Part shown: positions 8,054 to 16,086 of the stretch, in pieces
How the letters are laid out: the number at the start of each line of letters is the position of its first letter
Position numbering within the stretch: the stretch's first letter is position 1
Source of the DNA: an uncultured Clostridia bacterium
GTDB lineage: Bacteria > Bacillota > Clostridia > TANB77 > CAG-508
Reading direction: 5' to 3'
Assembly: GCA_934162625.1 (NCBI GenBank)
Contig: CAKPJM010000022.1
Span: 1-20,761, forward strand
DNA: 20,761 nt
Notes under the pieces: generated by a model
The model's database searches: none
The model's input: only the letters and a program-made list of their open reading frames with translations
Told to the model about the DNA's origin: nothing
Position numbers and translations under genes: made by a program

Positions 8054-9997
8054 ATGAAAAAGATACTAATTACAGAGAAACCATCTGTTGCGATGGAATT
8101 TGCAAAAGCTTTAAAAATTAATACAAATAGAAAAAATGGATACTTAGAATCAGAAGAATGGATAATCACTTGGTGTGTTGGACATTTAGTTACTATGTCA
8201 TACCCAGAAAAGTATGATGAAAAGCTAAAACAATGGAGACTAGACACTCTTCCATTTGTGCCTAAAGAATGGAAATATGAGATAATACCACAAGTTGCAA
8301 ATCAGTTTAAGATAATCCAAGGCTTATTGCAAAGAGAAGATATAAGCGAAATATATAATGCAGGTGACTCGGGACGTGAAGGAGAGTATATACAAAGACT
8401 TGTACTAATGATGGCAAAACCGAATCCAAGCATAAAAATAAAGCGTGTTTGGATAGATTCGCAAACAGAAGAGGAAATTTTAAGAGGAATAAGAGAAGCA
8501 AAAGATGCTTCAGAATATGATAGCTTATCTGATTCTGCATATTTAAGAGCAAAAGAGGATTACCTAATAGGAATAAATTTTTCTAGATTGCTTTCAATTA
8601 CACAAGGAAGAATGGTCGCAAAACAAGTAAATGAAGAAAGAACTTCTATTGCAATAGGACGAGTTATGACATGCGTTTTAGGAATGGTAGTTGCAAGAGA
8701 GCGAGAAATAAGAAACTTTGTTAAAACCAAATACTATAAAATTACAGGGAAATTTGGCGAAGAGCAGAGCTTTTGCGAGGCGGAATGGAAGGTAAACGAA
8801 AAATCAATAGAATACAATTCTGCAAAGCTATATAATGAAACGGGATTTAAGAAAAAACAAGATGCAGAAGAATTTATAAATAAAATAAAAGATAAAGTGG
8901 CAGTAGTAACAGAAATAAAAAAATCAAAACAAAAAGAAAATCCTCCACTTTTATTTAACTTGGCAGAAATTCAAAATGAATGCTCTAAAAAGTTTAAAAT
9001 AAAACCAGATGAAACACTTGCAGTAATTCAGGAATTGTATGAGAAAAAATTAGTTACATACCCAAGAACAGATGCAAGAGTGCTTTCAACAGCAGTTGCA
9101 AAAGAGATTACTAAAAATTTAAATGGAATAGCAAAAGGATTTAAAGATGAAGAAGTTCAAAAATATATTAATAAAATGAAAGAAGAAAAATATTCTACAA
9201 ATCTAGTAAAAACAAAGTATGTAAATGATAGCAAAATAACAGACCATTATGCAATAATACCAACAGGTCAAGGATATGAGAATTATGAAAAATTAAATCA
9301 ATTACAAAAAGACATTTATAAAATAATAGTAAAAAGATTTTTAGCAATATTTTATCCACCAGCAGAATTTAATAAGCTAAATATAACAATAAATATAGAG
9401 AATGAAATATTTACGGCAAGTCAAAAAGTTTGTATAAAACAAGGGTATTTAGAAATATTAAAACCAAATGTAAGTACAGATAACCTAAAAAAGAATACAG
9501 ATTCAGAGGGGGCACTTCAGAGCAATACTCAAGAAAGTAATTTTCTAAATACTTTAAAAAAAGGACAAGAAATAAAAATATTAGAGTTAACAACAAAAGA
9601 AGCCGAAACCTCTCCACCAACAAGATACAACTCAGGCTCTATGATTTTAGCAATGGAAAACGCGGGAAAATTAATAGAAAATGAGGAATTAAGAGAGCAA
9701 ATAAAAGGAGCAGGGATAGGAACAAGTGCAACAAGAGCAGAGATAATAAAGAAATTAGAAAAAATAAGTTATATTGCTATAAACAATAAAACACAAATAA
9801 TTACACCAACACTGAAAGGCGAAGCAATATATGACGTAGTAAATAAAACTATGCCAGATATGCTTAATCCAAAACTAACAGCAAGTTGGGAAAAAGGATT
9901 GGACATGGTAGCAAAAAAAGAAATACCACCAAATGAATTTATGACTAAACTAGAAGCATATGTAAATTCGAAATTTGATAAATTAGTAATAAGGTAA
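8054..9997 (+). CDS. topB: DNA topoisomerase III (type IA)
   Basis: TopB is a type IA topoisomerase that passes and decatenates single strands of DNA. The N-terminal TOPRIM domain begins KKILITEKPSVAMEFAKAL and continues with NAGDSGREGEYIQRLVL, which holds the acidic metal-binding residues in the Firmicute form. The active-site tyrosine lies in LVTYPRTDARVLS (Tyr336). The distal part contains TSPPTRYNSGSMILAMENAG and GAGIGTSATRAEII, typical of the family. The C-terminus, at 647 aa, has no zinc finger. It lies 29 nt after aspS with a weak ribosome binding site and is probably read from the aspS transcript. It contains the CGA and CGT Arg codons but no in-frame CGG. Confidence 0.93.
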   Translation: MKKILITEKPSVAMEFAKALKINTNRKNGYLESEEWIITWCVGHLVTMSYPEKYDEKLKQWRLDTLPFVPKEWKYEIIPQVANQFKIIQGLLQREDISEIYNAGDSGREGEYIQRLVLMMAKPNPSIKIKRVWIDSQTEEEILRGIREAKDASEYDSLSDSAYLRAKEDYLIGINFSRLLSITQGRMVAKQVNEERTSIAIGRVMTCVLGMVVAREREIRNFVKTKYYKITGKFGEEQSFCEAEWKVNEKSIEYNSAKLYNETGFKKKQDAEEFINKIKDKVAVVTEIKKSKQKENPPLLFNLAEIQNECSKKFKIKPDETLAVIQELYEKKLVTYPRTDARVLSTAVAKEITKNLNGIAKGFKDEEVQKYINKMKEEKYSTNLVKTKYVNDSKITDHYAIIPTGQGYENYEKLNQLQKDIYKIIVKRFLAIFYPPAEFNKLNITINIENEIFTASQKVCIKQGYLEILKPNVSTDNLKKNTDSEGALQSNTQESNFLNTLKKGQEIKILELTTKEAETSPPTRYNSGSMILAMENAGKLIENEELREQIKGAGIGTSATRAEIIKKLEKISYIAINNKTQIITPTLKGEAIYDVVNKTMPDMLNPKLTASWEKGLDMVAKKEIPPNEFMTKLEAYVNSKFDKLVIR

Positions 9998-10013
9998 ATT
10001 AATAATAACTTTA

Positions 10014-10022
10014 TGATATAAT
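10014..10022 (+). promoter_or_regulatory. Extended -10 promoter upstream of the membrane-anchored protein gene
   Basis: TGATATAAT (10014-10022 zone) is an extended -10 with no clear -35. The same TGATATAAT word recurs in the promoters at 10596-10624 and 10784-10792. Confidence 0.45.
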
Positions 10023-10053
10023 ATAGAAAATCTAAGAAAAAGAGGAGAAAGTA

Positions 10054-10590
10054 ATGGTAGGGTTTATTATTTTTATAATTATATTATACATTATAATTTC
10101 TAAAAAAGAGATATACAAGTATAATGAAGGAATTAGCGTGGCTAAACTAATAGATTTATTAAAAAAGCAGAATTTTTCAGAGATAAAAACGAAACAGCTT
10201 AATGGAAATATTATAATTATTACTGCAAATAATTTAGGAGAAAATTTTTTATATGCAATGAGAAATGATACAACTTCAATAATCCCAACTAATATAGAAA
10301 CTATTTATGAATATTCAAAGAAAGCACATATTCATAATACTATAGTAGTAGTTAAATCTTTGAATGATGGAATAACTAACAATGCACAAAACAAGGCAAA
10401 AGAATATAATTTAGATGTAATAGAAGAAAATGAATTAATAAAAATACTAAGCCAGGAAAATGCTTCAATATTAAAAACAAGTGATACATCTGATGATACA
10501 TGTGAGATAGATTATTCACAAAATGAAGATCCAATATCTGATAAACCAAGCATGTTAAAAAAATTATTTAAGGGTCCAGATAGACTATAA
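10054..10590 (+). CDS. Membrane-anchored protein of unknown function, possible Mrr-like nuclease fold
   Basis: The 178-aa protein starts with ATG 10054 after AGGAGA. Residues 2-19 form one transmembrane helix (VGFIIFIIILYIIIS), followed by Lys residues, so the rest is probably cytoplasmic. Residues 28-135 alternate predicted strands and helices. The order resembles the restriction-endonuclease fold of Mrr-type proteins: a helix then strand NIIIITANN, a later strand TIVVVKSL, a helix with AQNKAKEYNLDV, and a final IEENELIKIL. I see no clear PD-(D/E)xK triad, so this resemblance is weak and no activity is claimed. The tail is acidic and then Lys-rich. The gene has its own extended -10 promoter and is followed by another promoter, so it is probably a single-gene unit. 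Confidence 0.8.
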   Translation: MVGFIIFIIILYIIISKKEIYKYNEGISVAKLIDLLKKQNFSEIKTKQLNGNIIIITANNLGENFLYAMRNDTTSIIPTNIETIYEYSKKAHIHNTIVVVKSLNDGITNNAQNKAKEYNLDVIEENELIKILSQENASILKTSDTSDDTCEIDYSQNEDPISDKPSMLKKLFKGPDRL

Positions 10591-10595
10591 TCAGC

Positions 10596-10624
10596 TTGAC
10601 ACATTATGTAAAACATGATATAAT
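10596..10624 (+). promoter_or_regulatory. Consensus sigma-A promoter of a structured RNA
   Basis: Perfect TTGACA (10596-10601), 17 bp and perfect TATAAT (10619-10624) with TGn extension: the strongest promoter in the window. No long ORF follows directly; a structured RNA does. Confidence 0.85.
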
Positions 10625-10715
10625 AATAATACAACTAGGATATGCTAGAGGTAGCAATCTAGTTGATTATATAGATTCTCTTCTATAAGTAATAAAAAGA
10701 AACAAGGAGGTTTTG

Positions 10716-10733
10716 ATGGAAGAGGTTAGTTAG
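10716..10733 (+). CDS. Possible 5-residue leader peptide
   Basis: ATG 10716 sits 5 nt after a consensus AAGGAGG (10704-10710) and encodes M-E-E-V-S before TAG. The stop codon abuts the terminator stem that begins at 10734, as in leader-peptide attenuators. It is short enough to be chance, but the perfect ribosome binding site is hard to explain otherwise. Confidence 0.3.
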   Translation: MEEVS

Positions 10734-10771
10734 AAAAGGAGCATTTGTTAAAAGTAATAAATGTTCCTTTT
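10734..10771 (+). terminator. Terminator-like hairpin between the leader RNA and the LysR gene
   Basis: A 13-bp stem AAAAGGAGCATTT/AAATGTTCCTTTT (one G-U pair) ends in a short T tract (TTTTC). It could end the structured RNA or act as an attenuator. Confidence 0.6.
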
Positions 10772-10783
10772 CATTTGTTAAGG

Positions 10784-10792
10784 TGATATAAT
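10784..10792 (+). promoter_or_regulatory. Extended -10 promoter directly upstream of the LysR gene
   Basis: TGATATAAT lies 23 nt before the ATG with no good -35. It would let the regulator be made independently of the upstream RNA. Confidence 0.45.
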
Positions 10793-10814
10793 ACTCAAGA
10801 AGGGGTTTGATTTT

Positions 10815-11699
10815 ATGAATATTAGTTTAGATTGGTATAAAATATTTTGTGAAGTGGCAAAAAAGAAAAATATAACAGTAGCAGCAGAAAACTTATGTAT
10901 TTCTCAACCAGCAGTCAGTCAAACAATAAAACAGCTAGAAGAAAGCTTAAATGCAGAATTGTTTTTAAGAACAAAAAAAGGAGTAACTTTAACTAAAGAA
11001 GGAGAAGTATTATACTCATATGTTTTAGAAGCTATGGAAAAAATTAAGTTGGGAGAAGCAAAAGTCTTAGAGCAAGTTAATTTAGAAAGTGGAGAGATAA
11101 GAATAGGTTCAAGTGATATGTGTTTGCAGTTTTTCTTGCTTCAATATTTAGAAGAGTTTCAAAAAATGTATCCTAAGATTAAAATAAGCATTACAAATGG
11201 ACCTACACCAGAAACTATAAAACTTTTAAAAGAAGATAAAATAGACTTTGGATTAGTAAGTGAGCCATTTGAATTAGAGGAAAAATTTACTGCTATAGAA
11301 GTATGCAAGATTGAAGATATATTTGTGTGCGGAGAAAAATATAAAGATTTATCAAAACAAAAAGTTAGTTTAAAAGAATTAGAAAAATACCCATTAATAT
11401 GTTTAGAGGAACATACAAGTACAAGAAAATATATAGATGAAAAATTTAAAGAAAATAATGTAGAGTGCAATCCAAAATATGAGCTTGCAACAAGTAATTT
11501 AATAGTAGATTTTGCTAAAAGGAATTTTGGAATTGGAGCTGTAGTTGATAAGTTTGCAGAAGAAAAAATAGATAATAAAGAAATATACAAAATAGATATA
11601 AAAGAGAAAATAGAGCCAAGAAACATATGCATAATAAAGAAAGAAAAATTAATATCAAAAGCTTCAAATGAGTTGCTTAAATTTATTATTAATAAGTAA
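10815..11699 (+). CDS. LysR-family transcriptional regulator
   Basis: The 294-aa protein has the standard length and layout of LysR regulators. The N-terminal winged helix-turn-helix (residues 5-65) contains FCEVAKKKNITVAAENLCIS and QPAVSQTIKQLEESLNAELF. The linker helix is followed by a two-lobed effector-binding domain (about 90-292) starting with GEIRIGSSDMCLQFFL. ATG 10815 follows an AAGAAGGGG-type ribosome binding site. No target can be named: its neighbours are the structured RNA upstream and purA downstream, all on the same strand, without the divergent partner gene LysR proteins often control. The CysL/YtlI-like subgroup is possible, but this is a guess. Confidence 0.93.
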   Translation: MNISLDWYKIFCEVAKKKNITVAAENLCISQPAVSQTIKQLEESLNAELFLRTKKGVTLTKEGEVLYSYVLEAMEKIKLGEAKVLEQVNLESGEIRIGSSDMCLQFFLLQYLEEFQKMYPKIKISITNGPTPETIKLLKEDKIDFGLVSEPFELEEKFTAIEVCKIEDIFVCGEKYKDLSKQKVSLKELEKYPLICLEEHTSTRKYIDEKFKENNVECNPKYELATSNLIVDFAKRNFGIGAVVDKFAEEKIDNKEIYKIDIKEKIEPRNICIIKKEKLISKASNELLKFIINK

Positions 11700-11752
11700 A
11701 ACTTATGAATACTATAAAAAATATATATTTTACTTATAAAAAGAAAGGCTTT

Positions 11753-11794
11753 AAAATAGATAATGTAGTAAGAATTCTACATTATCTATTTTTT
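11753..11794 (+). terminator. Terminator of the LysR gene
   Basis: A perfect 16-bp stem (AAAATAGATAATGTAG with its complement) with an 8-nt loop is followed by a T run. It directly abuts the inverted repeat of the purA upstream element. Confidence 0.85.
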
Positions 11795-11902
11795 ATATAC
11801 TAGGAAATTTCTCATTTCCTAGTATATAAAAAATGCTATAATCGCTATTGCCTTTGAGATTTCCTCATTTCATTCGGAAACTCAAATCGGCGAGAACAAA
11901 GG
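11788..11902 (+). repeat. Upstream repeat element, copy 1 (purA): inverted repeat, promoter and leader hairpin
   Basis: A perfect inverted repeat with 21-bp arms (11788-11808 and 11814-11834, loop TTCTC) is followed by an extended -10 TGCTATAAT (11835-11842). Next comes a hairpin TTTGAG-TTTCC/GGAAA-CTCAAA (11853-11886) with loop TCATTTCATTC. A close relative precedes the radical SAM gene at 13311-13418. In this copy only, an extra hairpin AACAAA..GCGAC/GTCGC..TTTGTT (11895-11922) sits directly before the AGGAGG of purA and could gate ribosome access. Confidence 0.8.
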
Positions 11903-11936
11903 GCGACTAAAGTCGCTTTGTTAGGAGGTAATATTT

Positions 11937-13208
11937 ATGGTAAGTGCAATTGTTGGAGGAAACTGGGGAGACGAAGGAAAAGGAAAAATGTGTGATATTT
12001 TATCAAAAGATGCAGATGTAGTTATTAGATTTCAAGGAGGAGCAAATGCAGGGCATACAATAGTAAACGAATATGGAAAAACTGCTTTACACATGTTGCC
12101 ATCAGGAATTTTTAGAGAAGATGTTATAAATGTAATTGGTCAAGGAGTAGCTTTTGATATTAATGCATTTTTTGAGGAATTAGAATCTGTTAAAGAAAAA
12201 GGAATGAAAAATCCTAATATAGTTATTTCAGATAGGGTTCAAATATTAATGCCATATCATATTAAATTAGATGAATTAGAAGAAAAAAGGTTAGGAAAGG
12301 CAAGTTTTGGTTCAACAAAATCAGGAATTGCACCTTTCTATTCTGACAAATATGCAAAAATAGGAATACAAATTTCAGAGATATATGATGATGAATATCT
12401 AAAGAATAGACTAACTAATATTTTAACTGCGAAAAACAAAATAATTTCAGCTTTATATGGAGAAGAGAATCAAGTTGATATAGAAGAAATGTATGAATTT
12501 TTGATAAATTCTAGAGAAAAACTAAAGCCATATTTGTGCAATGTAGTTAAGTTAGTAAATGAAAAAATAAAAGAAAATAAAAATATAATAGTAGAAGGAC
12601 AATTAGGAACATTAAGAGATATAGACAATGGAATATATCCATTTACAACTTCATCTTCACCACTTGCAGGATTTGGAGCAGTAGGAGCAGGAATTCCACC
12701 TTATGAAATTAAAAAGATATATACAATAGTAAAGGCATATTCTACATGTGTTGGAGCAGGAGCTTTTACAACAGAAATTTTTGGAGATGAAGCAAAAGAG
12801 TTAAGAGATAGAGGTGGAGAATATGGTGCAAAAACAGGTAGACCAAGAAGAGTAGGTTGGTTTGATACAGTTGCAACAAGATACGGATGCATGGTACAAG
12901 GTGCAACAGATGTTGTTTTATCATTAGTAGATGTATTAGGATATCTTGATAAAATACCAGTTTGTACAGCATACGAAATTGATGGAAAAATAGTAAAAGA
13001 TTTTCCACCTACAATAGAGCTAAATAAAGCAAAACCAGTATATGAATACTTAGATGGCTGGAAATGTGATATAAGCAAAATCAAAAAATATGAAGACTTA
13101 CCAGAGAATACAAAAAAATATATTGAGTTTATAGAAAAGAAAATAGAACGCCCAATAAAAATAATAGGAAACGGACCTAAGAGAGAAGATATAATTATAT
13201 GTAAATAA
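11937..13208 (+). CDS. purA: Adenylosuccinate synthetase
   Basis: PurA joins IMP and aspartate, using GTP, to form adenylosuccinate, the first committed step to AMP. ATG 11937 follows AGGAGG (11923-11928). The N-terminus has the signature SAIVGGNWGDEGKGK, with the catalytic Asp and GTP-binding loop, then GGANAGHT with the catalytic His. Further motifs are FGSTKSGIAPFYSDKYAKIG, VEGQLGTLRDIDNGIYPF, and TTEIFGDEAKELRDRGGEYG with GAKTGRPRRVGWFD near the C-terminus. At 423 aa it has normal length. The gene stands alone, with its own promoter-bearing repeat element upstream and a terminator downstream; control shared with the radical SAM operon is suggested by the common upstream repeat. Confidence 0.96.
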   Translation: MVSAIVGGNWGDEGKGKMCDILSKDADVVIRFQGGANAGHTIVNEYGKTALHMLPSGIFREDVINVIGQGVAFDINAFFEELESVKEKGMKNPNIVISDRVQILMPYHIKLDELEEKRLGKASFGSTKSGIAPFYSDKYAKIGIQISEIYDDEYLKNRLTNILTAKNKIISALYGEENQVDIEEMYEFLINSREKLKPYLCNVVKLVNEKIKENKNIIVEGQLGTLRDIDNGIYPFTTSSSPLAGFGAVGAGIPPYEIKKIYTIVKAYSTCVGAGAFTTEIFGDEAKELRDRGGEYGAKTGRPRRVGWFDTVATRYGCMVQGATDVVLSLVDVLGYLDKIPVCTAYEIDGKIVKDFPPTIELNKAKPVYEYLDGWKCDISKIKKYEDLPENTKKYIEFIEKKIERPIKIIGNGPKREDIIICK

Positions 13209-13211
13209 AAC

Positions 13212-13263
13212 AAAAAATATTATGAATGTATTTTATAATAAATACTTCATAATATTTTTTTGT
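13212..13263 (+). terminator. Terminator of purA
   Basis: A long AT-rich hairpin (AAATATTATGAA-GTATTT with AAATAC-TTCATAATATTT) is followed by a T run. It is symmetrical enough to work on both strands, but nothing converges on it. Confidence 0.8.
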
Positions 13264-13310
13264 TTTCATTAAAGTATTTGATATTTTTATTAGTTATGAT
13301 AAAATGTTTT

Positions 13311-13418
13311 CATATATTAGAAAATTTCTCATTTGCTAGTATATAAAATGTATAATTGATGTTGCTTTTGACGTTTCCACATTTCATTCGGAAACTTAAA
13401 TTAGCAAGAGAACAAAGG
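13311..13418 (+). repeat. Upstream repeat element, copy 2 (radical SAM operon)
   Basis: It is related to 11794-11902 over its full length. It contains an imperfect version of the inverted repeat with the same TTCTC loop, a TATAAT (13351-13356) at the matching place, and a hairpin GTTTCC/GGAAAC with loop ACATTTCATTC. It ends in AACAAAGG, which here directly forms the ribosome binding site. A separate promoter (TTGATA, 16 bp, TAAAAT) may lie just upstream at about 13279-13306. Confidence 0.75.
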
Positions 13419-13426
13419 AGGAAAAA

Positions 13427-14794
13427 GTGAATTTTAAAGAGAGAATATTTTATAAGAAAAATTTAATGGAAGTATTACATACAACGCTAAATCCCTATGA
13501 ACCAGGAGTTATAAGAATACATTTAGTGCCAGCAAAGTATGAACCACTAAAAGCAGATCCAAGTGTAGTAATTTTAAATGGAAAAGATATTTTACCTGTA
13601 AATTTATCTTGGACAATATTGCTAGCTAATTTTATTAAAGAAGTGAATAAATTTAGTGGAAAAGAAGTTAATGAAAAAGATTTAAATAGTGTGTTAGATG
13701 CTGCAGTAGCAGAAACTAAGAAAGTATATAGAAGGCCTAGTGCAGAAGTGATGAGAAATGACTTAAATAGAATATTATCAGTTTTTATAGATATTTCAGA
13801 AGGAAAAAAGCCAAAAGAAAATGTAGGGCAAATATCTATAGGAAAATATGCTAGTAAAATGAAAGCTCCTCATAGAATGGACTTAATGATAAGTAGTATG
13901 ACAAAAGATGGAAAATGGAATTGTAATCAAAAATGCCTACATTGCTATGCTGCAGGGCAAGTGTATGCAGATAAAAAAGAGCTTACAACAGAAGAATGGA
14001 AAAAGGCAATTGATAAATGTAGAAAAGCATGTATTCCTGAACTTACATTTACAGGAGGAGAACCAACAAAAAGAGAGGATTTAGTTGAACTTATAGATTA
14101 TTCGAAATGGTTTGTAACTAGATTAAATACAAATGGTGTACTCTTAACAGAAGAACTATGCAATAAATTAAGTAAAGTAAGCTTGGATAGTGTACAAATA
14201 ACCTTCTATTCATCAGATAAAGATAAACATAATAAATTAGTTGGAGCTAATAATTTTGAAAAAACAGTAGAAGGAATAAAAAATGCTATAAAAGCAGGAC
14301 TACCACTAAGCATAAATACGCCACTTTGTTTAATAAATAAAGACTATGTAGAAACACTAAAGTTTTTAAATAATTTAGGTGTAAAGTATGTATCTTGTTC
14401 TGGATTAATTATTACTGGTAATGCAACTAAAGAATCCTCAAAAGAAACACAACTTAAAGGAGAAGAATTATTAGAAGTTCTAAAAGAAGCCTGTAAGTAT
14501 GCAAACGAAAATTTAATGGAAATAAGTTTTACATCTCCTGGATGGATAAGTGAAGAAGAAATAAGAAAACTAGGTTTAGATATTCCAAGCTGTGGAGCAT
14601 GCTTAAGCAATATGGCGATAGCACCAGATGGAGAAGTTGTACCATGCCAAAGTTGGCTTAATGAAGACGCTGGACTAGGAAACATATTAACAACAAAATG
14701 GGAAGATATATGGAATAATCCAAAATGTAAAAAACAAAGAAAATATTCAGCAAAATCATTAGGAAAATGTCCTTTAAGAGAAGGAGGATGCTAA
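13427..14794 (+). CDS. Radical SAM/SPASM protein, probable maturase of the adjacent Cys-rich protein
   Basis: Start GTG 13427 follows GGAGG. The 455-aa protein has an N-terminal domain of about 140 residues, then a radical SAM core. Its 4Fe-4S site is C166xxxC170xxC173 (CNQKCLHC), followed by FTGGEPTKRED, the SAM-binding glycine motif. The C-terminal SPASM-type region, with C-G-A-C, MAIAPDGEVVPCQSWL and a final Cys cluster ending in GGC, should bind extra iron-sulphur clusters. Such enzymes often install thioether or other links in peptides. The next gene starts 1 nt after the stop and encodes a secreted protein with a repetitive Cys/Ser tail, so the two are translationally coupled and likely act together. 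The fold is certain; the reaction and substrate are inference. Confidence 0.9.
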   Translation: MNFKERIFYKKNLMEVLHTTLNPYEPGVIRIHLVPAKYEPLKADPSVVILNGKDILPVNLSWTILLANFIKEVNKFSGKEVNEKDLNSVLDAAVAETKKVYRRPSAEVMRNDLNRILSVFIDISEGKKPKENVGQISIGKYASKMKAPHRMDLMISSMTKDGKWNCNQKCLHCYAAGQVYADKKELTTEEWKKAIDKCRKACIPELTFTGGEPTKREDLVELIDYSKWFVTRLNTNGVLLTEELCNKLSKVSLDSVQITFYSSDKDKHNKLVGANNFEKTVEGIKNAIKAGLPLSINTPLCLINKDYVETLKFLNNLGVKYVSCSGLIITGNATKESSKETQLKGEELLEVLKEACKYANENLMEISFTSPGWISEEEIRKLGLDIPSCGACLSNMAIAPDGEVVPCQSWLNEDAGLGNILTTKWEDIWNNPKCKKQRKYSAKSLGKCPLREGGC

Positions 14795-14795
14795 T

Positions 14796-15710
14796 ATGAA
14801 AAGAAAACTATTGATATTTTTGTTATTAACATTATTTTTAATATTAATAGCAAATGGAACAAAATGTTACGCAATGGATTTAGATAGGATAAAAAATTAT
14901 GTTGTAACTGTTGAGCCAAGAATGAATGATGGAAGTCTTGATATTACTTATGAAATAACATGGAAAGTATTAGACTCTTATACAGAAGGACCATTAGAAT
15001 GGGTACAAATAGGAACTCCAAATTCATATTTTGATACACCAACTGCATTGACAAAAAACATTAGAAATATTACTTCTTATAATGGGGCATATGTAAAGGT
15101 TGTTTTCGATAAAAAGTATTATGAAGGAGAGGAAATAACCTTTAAATACAAAATTCACCAAACACGAATGTACAAACTATCAGGTAAAAAGTGTAAATAT
15201 TCATTTACACCTGCATGGTTTACAGATGCAAGAGTTGATAGTTTAACAGTAAAATGGAATGCAGATGAAGTAAAATCAAGTAATTCGAAATCAAAGGATG
15301 GAAACTACTTAGTATGGAATAAAACTAATATGGACAAAGGAGAAAAACTTAATATTGAAGTAAAGTACAATAAAAATGCGTTTGGTTACCTAAGCGAAAG
15401 TATGCAAAAATCAAATAACTCTAGTGGAATGAGTGGAATTGCTGTTATAATATTCTTGATTATAATAATCGCAATAATATCAATATTCACTGGAGGCGGA
15501 GGGTACTATGGACATGGAGGCTTTTATGGTGGTGGCTACTATGGCGGAGGCTGTGTACATAGTAGTTGTGCAAGTAGCTGTGCAAGCAGTTGCGCAAGTA
15601 GTTGTGCGTGCGCATGTGCAGGAAGTGGAAGAGCAGGCTGCTCTAAAAAAGATTTTTATGGAACAAAAATTAGTAAGGAAGAACTAAGAAAAGCAATAAA
15701 AGAAGATTAA
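14796..15710 (+). CDS. Secreted or membrane-anchored protein with Gly-rich, Cys-rich C-terminal tail
   Basis: The 304-aa protein has a signal peptide (about residues 1-26, ending CYA-MD) and a beta-rich extracellular domain (27-200). A transmembrane helix follows at about 211-231 (IAVIIFLIIIIAIISIF), then a Gly/Tyr-rich segment (GGGGYYGHGGFYGGGYYGG). Residues 253 to about 283 hold eight cysteines as repeated C-A-S-S units, then C-A-C-A-C-A-G and RAGC. It ends in a short basic-acidic tail (KKDFYGTKISKEELRKAIKE). After the signal peptide, the Cys-rich tail would lie in the cytoplasm, within reach of the coupled radical SAM enzyme. The N-terminal domain resembles the DUF2207/TPM-type surface proteins that end in similar tails; this is from memory and not verified. 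Function unknown. Confidence 0.85.
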   Translation: MKRKLLIFLLLTLFLILIANGTKCYAMDLDRIKNYVVTVEPRMNDGSLDITYEITWKVLDSYTEGPLEWVQIGTPNSYFDTPTALTKNIRNITSYNGAYVKVVFDKKYYEGEEITFKYKIHQTRMYKLSGKKCKYSFTPAWFTDARVDSLTVKWNADEVKSSNSKSKDGNYLVWNKTNMDKGEKLNIEVKYNKNAFGYLSESMQKSNNSSGMSGIAVIIFLIIIIAIISIFTGGGGYYGHGGFYGGGYYGGGCVHSSCASSCASSCASSCACACAGSGRAGCSKKDFYGTKISKEELRKAIKED

Positions 15711-15734
15711 TAAATATAATTATATAAAAATGAC

Positions 15735-15763
15735 AAAAGGGACGACAGACTGACGTTCCTTTT
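15735..15763 (+). terminator. Terminator of the radical SAM operon
   Basis: A 10-bp stem AAAAGGGACG/CGTTCCTTTT (one G-U) has a 9-nt loop, followed by a weak T-rich stretch. Its loop and 3' arm share GACAGACTGACGTT with the inverse of a repeat at the end of asd (13 of 14 bases). Confidence 0.7.
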
Positions 15764-15866
15764 ATCAAAAGTTTTATTTTTGTAATTATTATAAGTTGTT
15801 TAATTTATTGACATAAGGAAATTTTGAATAATGTATTATAAAATGTATATTAAGGAGTGTGATTAT

Positions 15867-16033
15867 ATGGTATTTAAACAATGGGATGATTTTAATAAAG
15901 TATGAAAAAATTTGAAGAAATGTTAGATTGGGTTACAAGAGTATATGTTAATGCATTAAATATTATACATTATATGCATGATAAATATTCATATGAAGCA
16001 TACAAGAAAGAATATAATAATAAAATAACATAA
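15867..16033 (+). pseudogene. pflB: Remnant of pyruvate formate-lyase (pflB) after a large internal deletion
   Basis: ATG 15867, after AAGGAG, encodes [12 protein letters not shown] then a stop, resembling the start of a formate acetyltransferase. A second short frame (15902-16033) encodes [20 protein letters not shown] followed by DKYSYEA. This is unmistakably the internal PflB segment that reads [27 protein letters not shown] in E. coli, far from the N-terminus. The frame then leaves the family and stops. About 500 codons between the two pieces and the C-terminal third with the glycyl radical site are gone. There is no CGG here, so quadruplet decoding cannot rescue it. A TTGACA at about 15806 may be the old promoter. 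Confidence 0.75.
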
Positions 16034-16086
16034 TGAATATTGGCACAATATTCTAAGTATAAAAAAGAGAAACTTTTAAATAGAAC

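Larger units (their letters stand above)
10631..10771 (+). ncRNA. Structured RNA or attenuator leader upstream of the LysR gene
   Basis: The predicted transcript folds into a long hairpin: CAACTAG/CTAGTTG (10632-10638 with 10659-10665) topped by TGCTA/TAGCA with a GAGG loop. A second hairpin TATAGA/TCTATA follows, then a strong ribosome binding site with a 5-codon ORF, then a 13-bp terminator-like stem. It could be an independent small RNA or a leader that attenuates lysR transcription. I do not recognise the family. Confidence 0.55.

Noticed and set aside
11871..11880. CGGA in the upstream repeats (11875 and 13389 regions) as decoding sites
   Set aside because: They are in untranslated hairpins of the repeat element, not in a reading frame.
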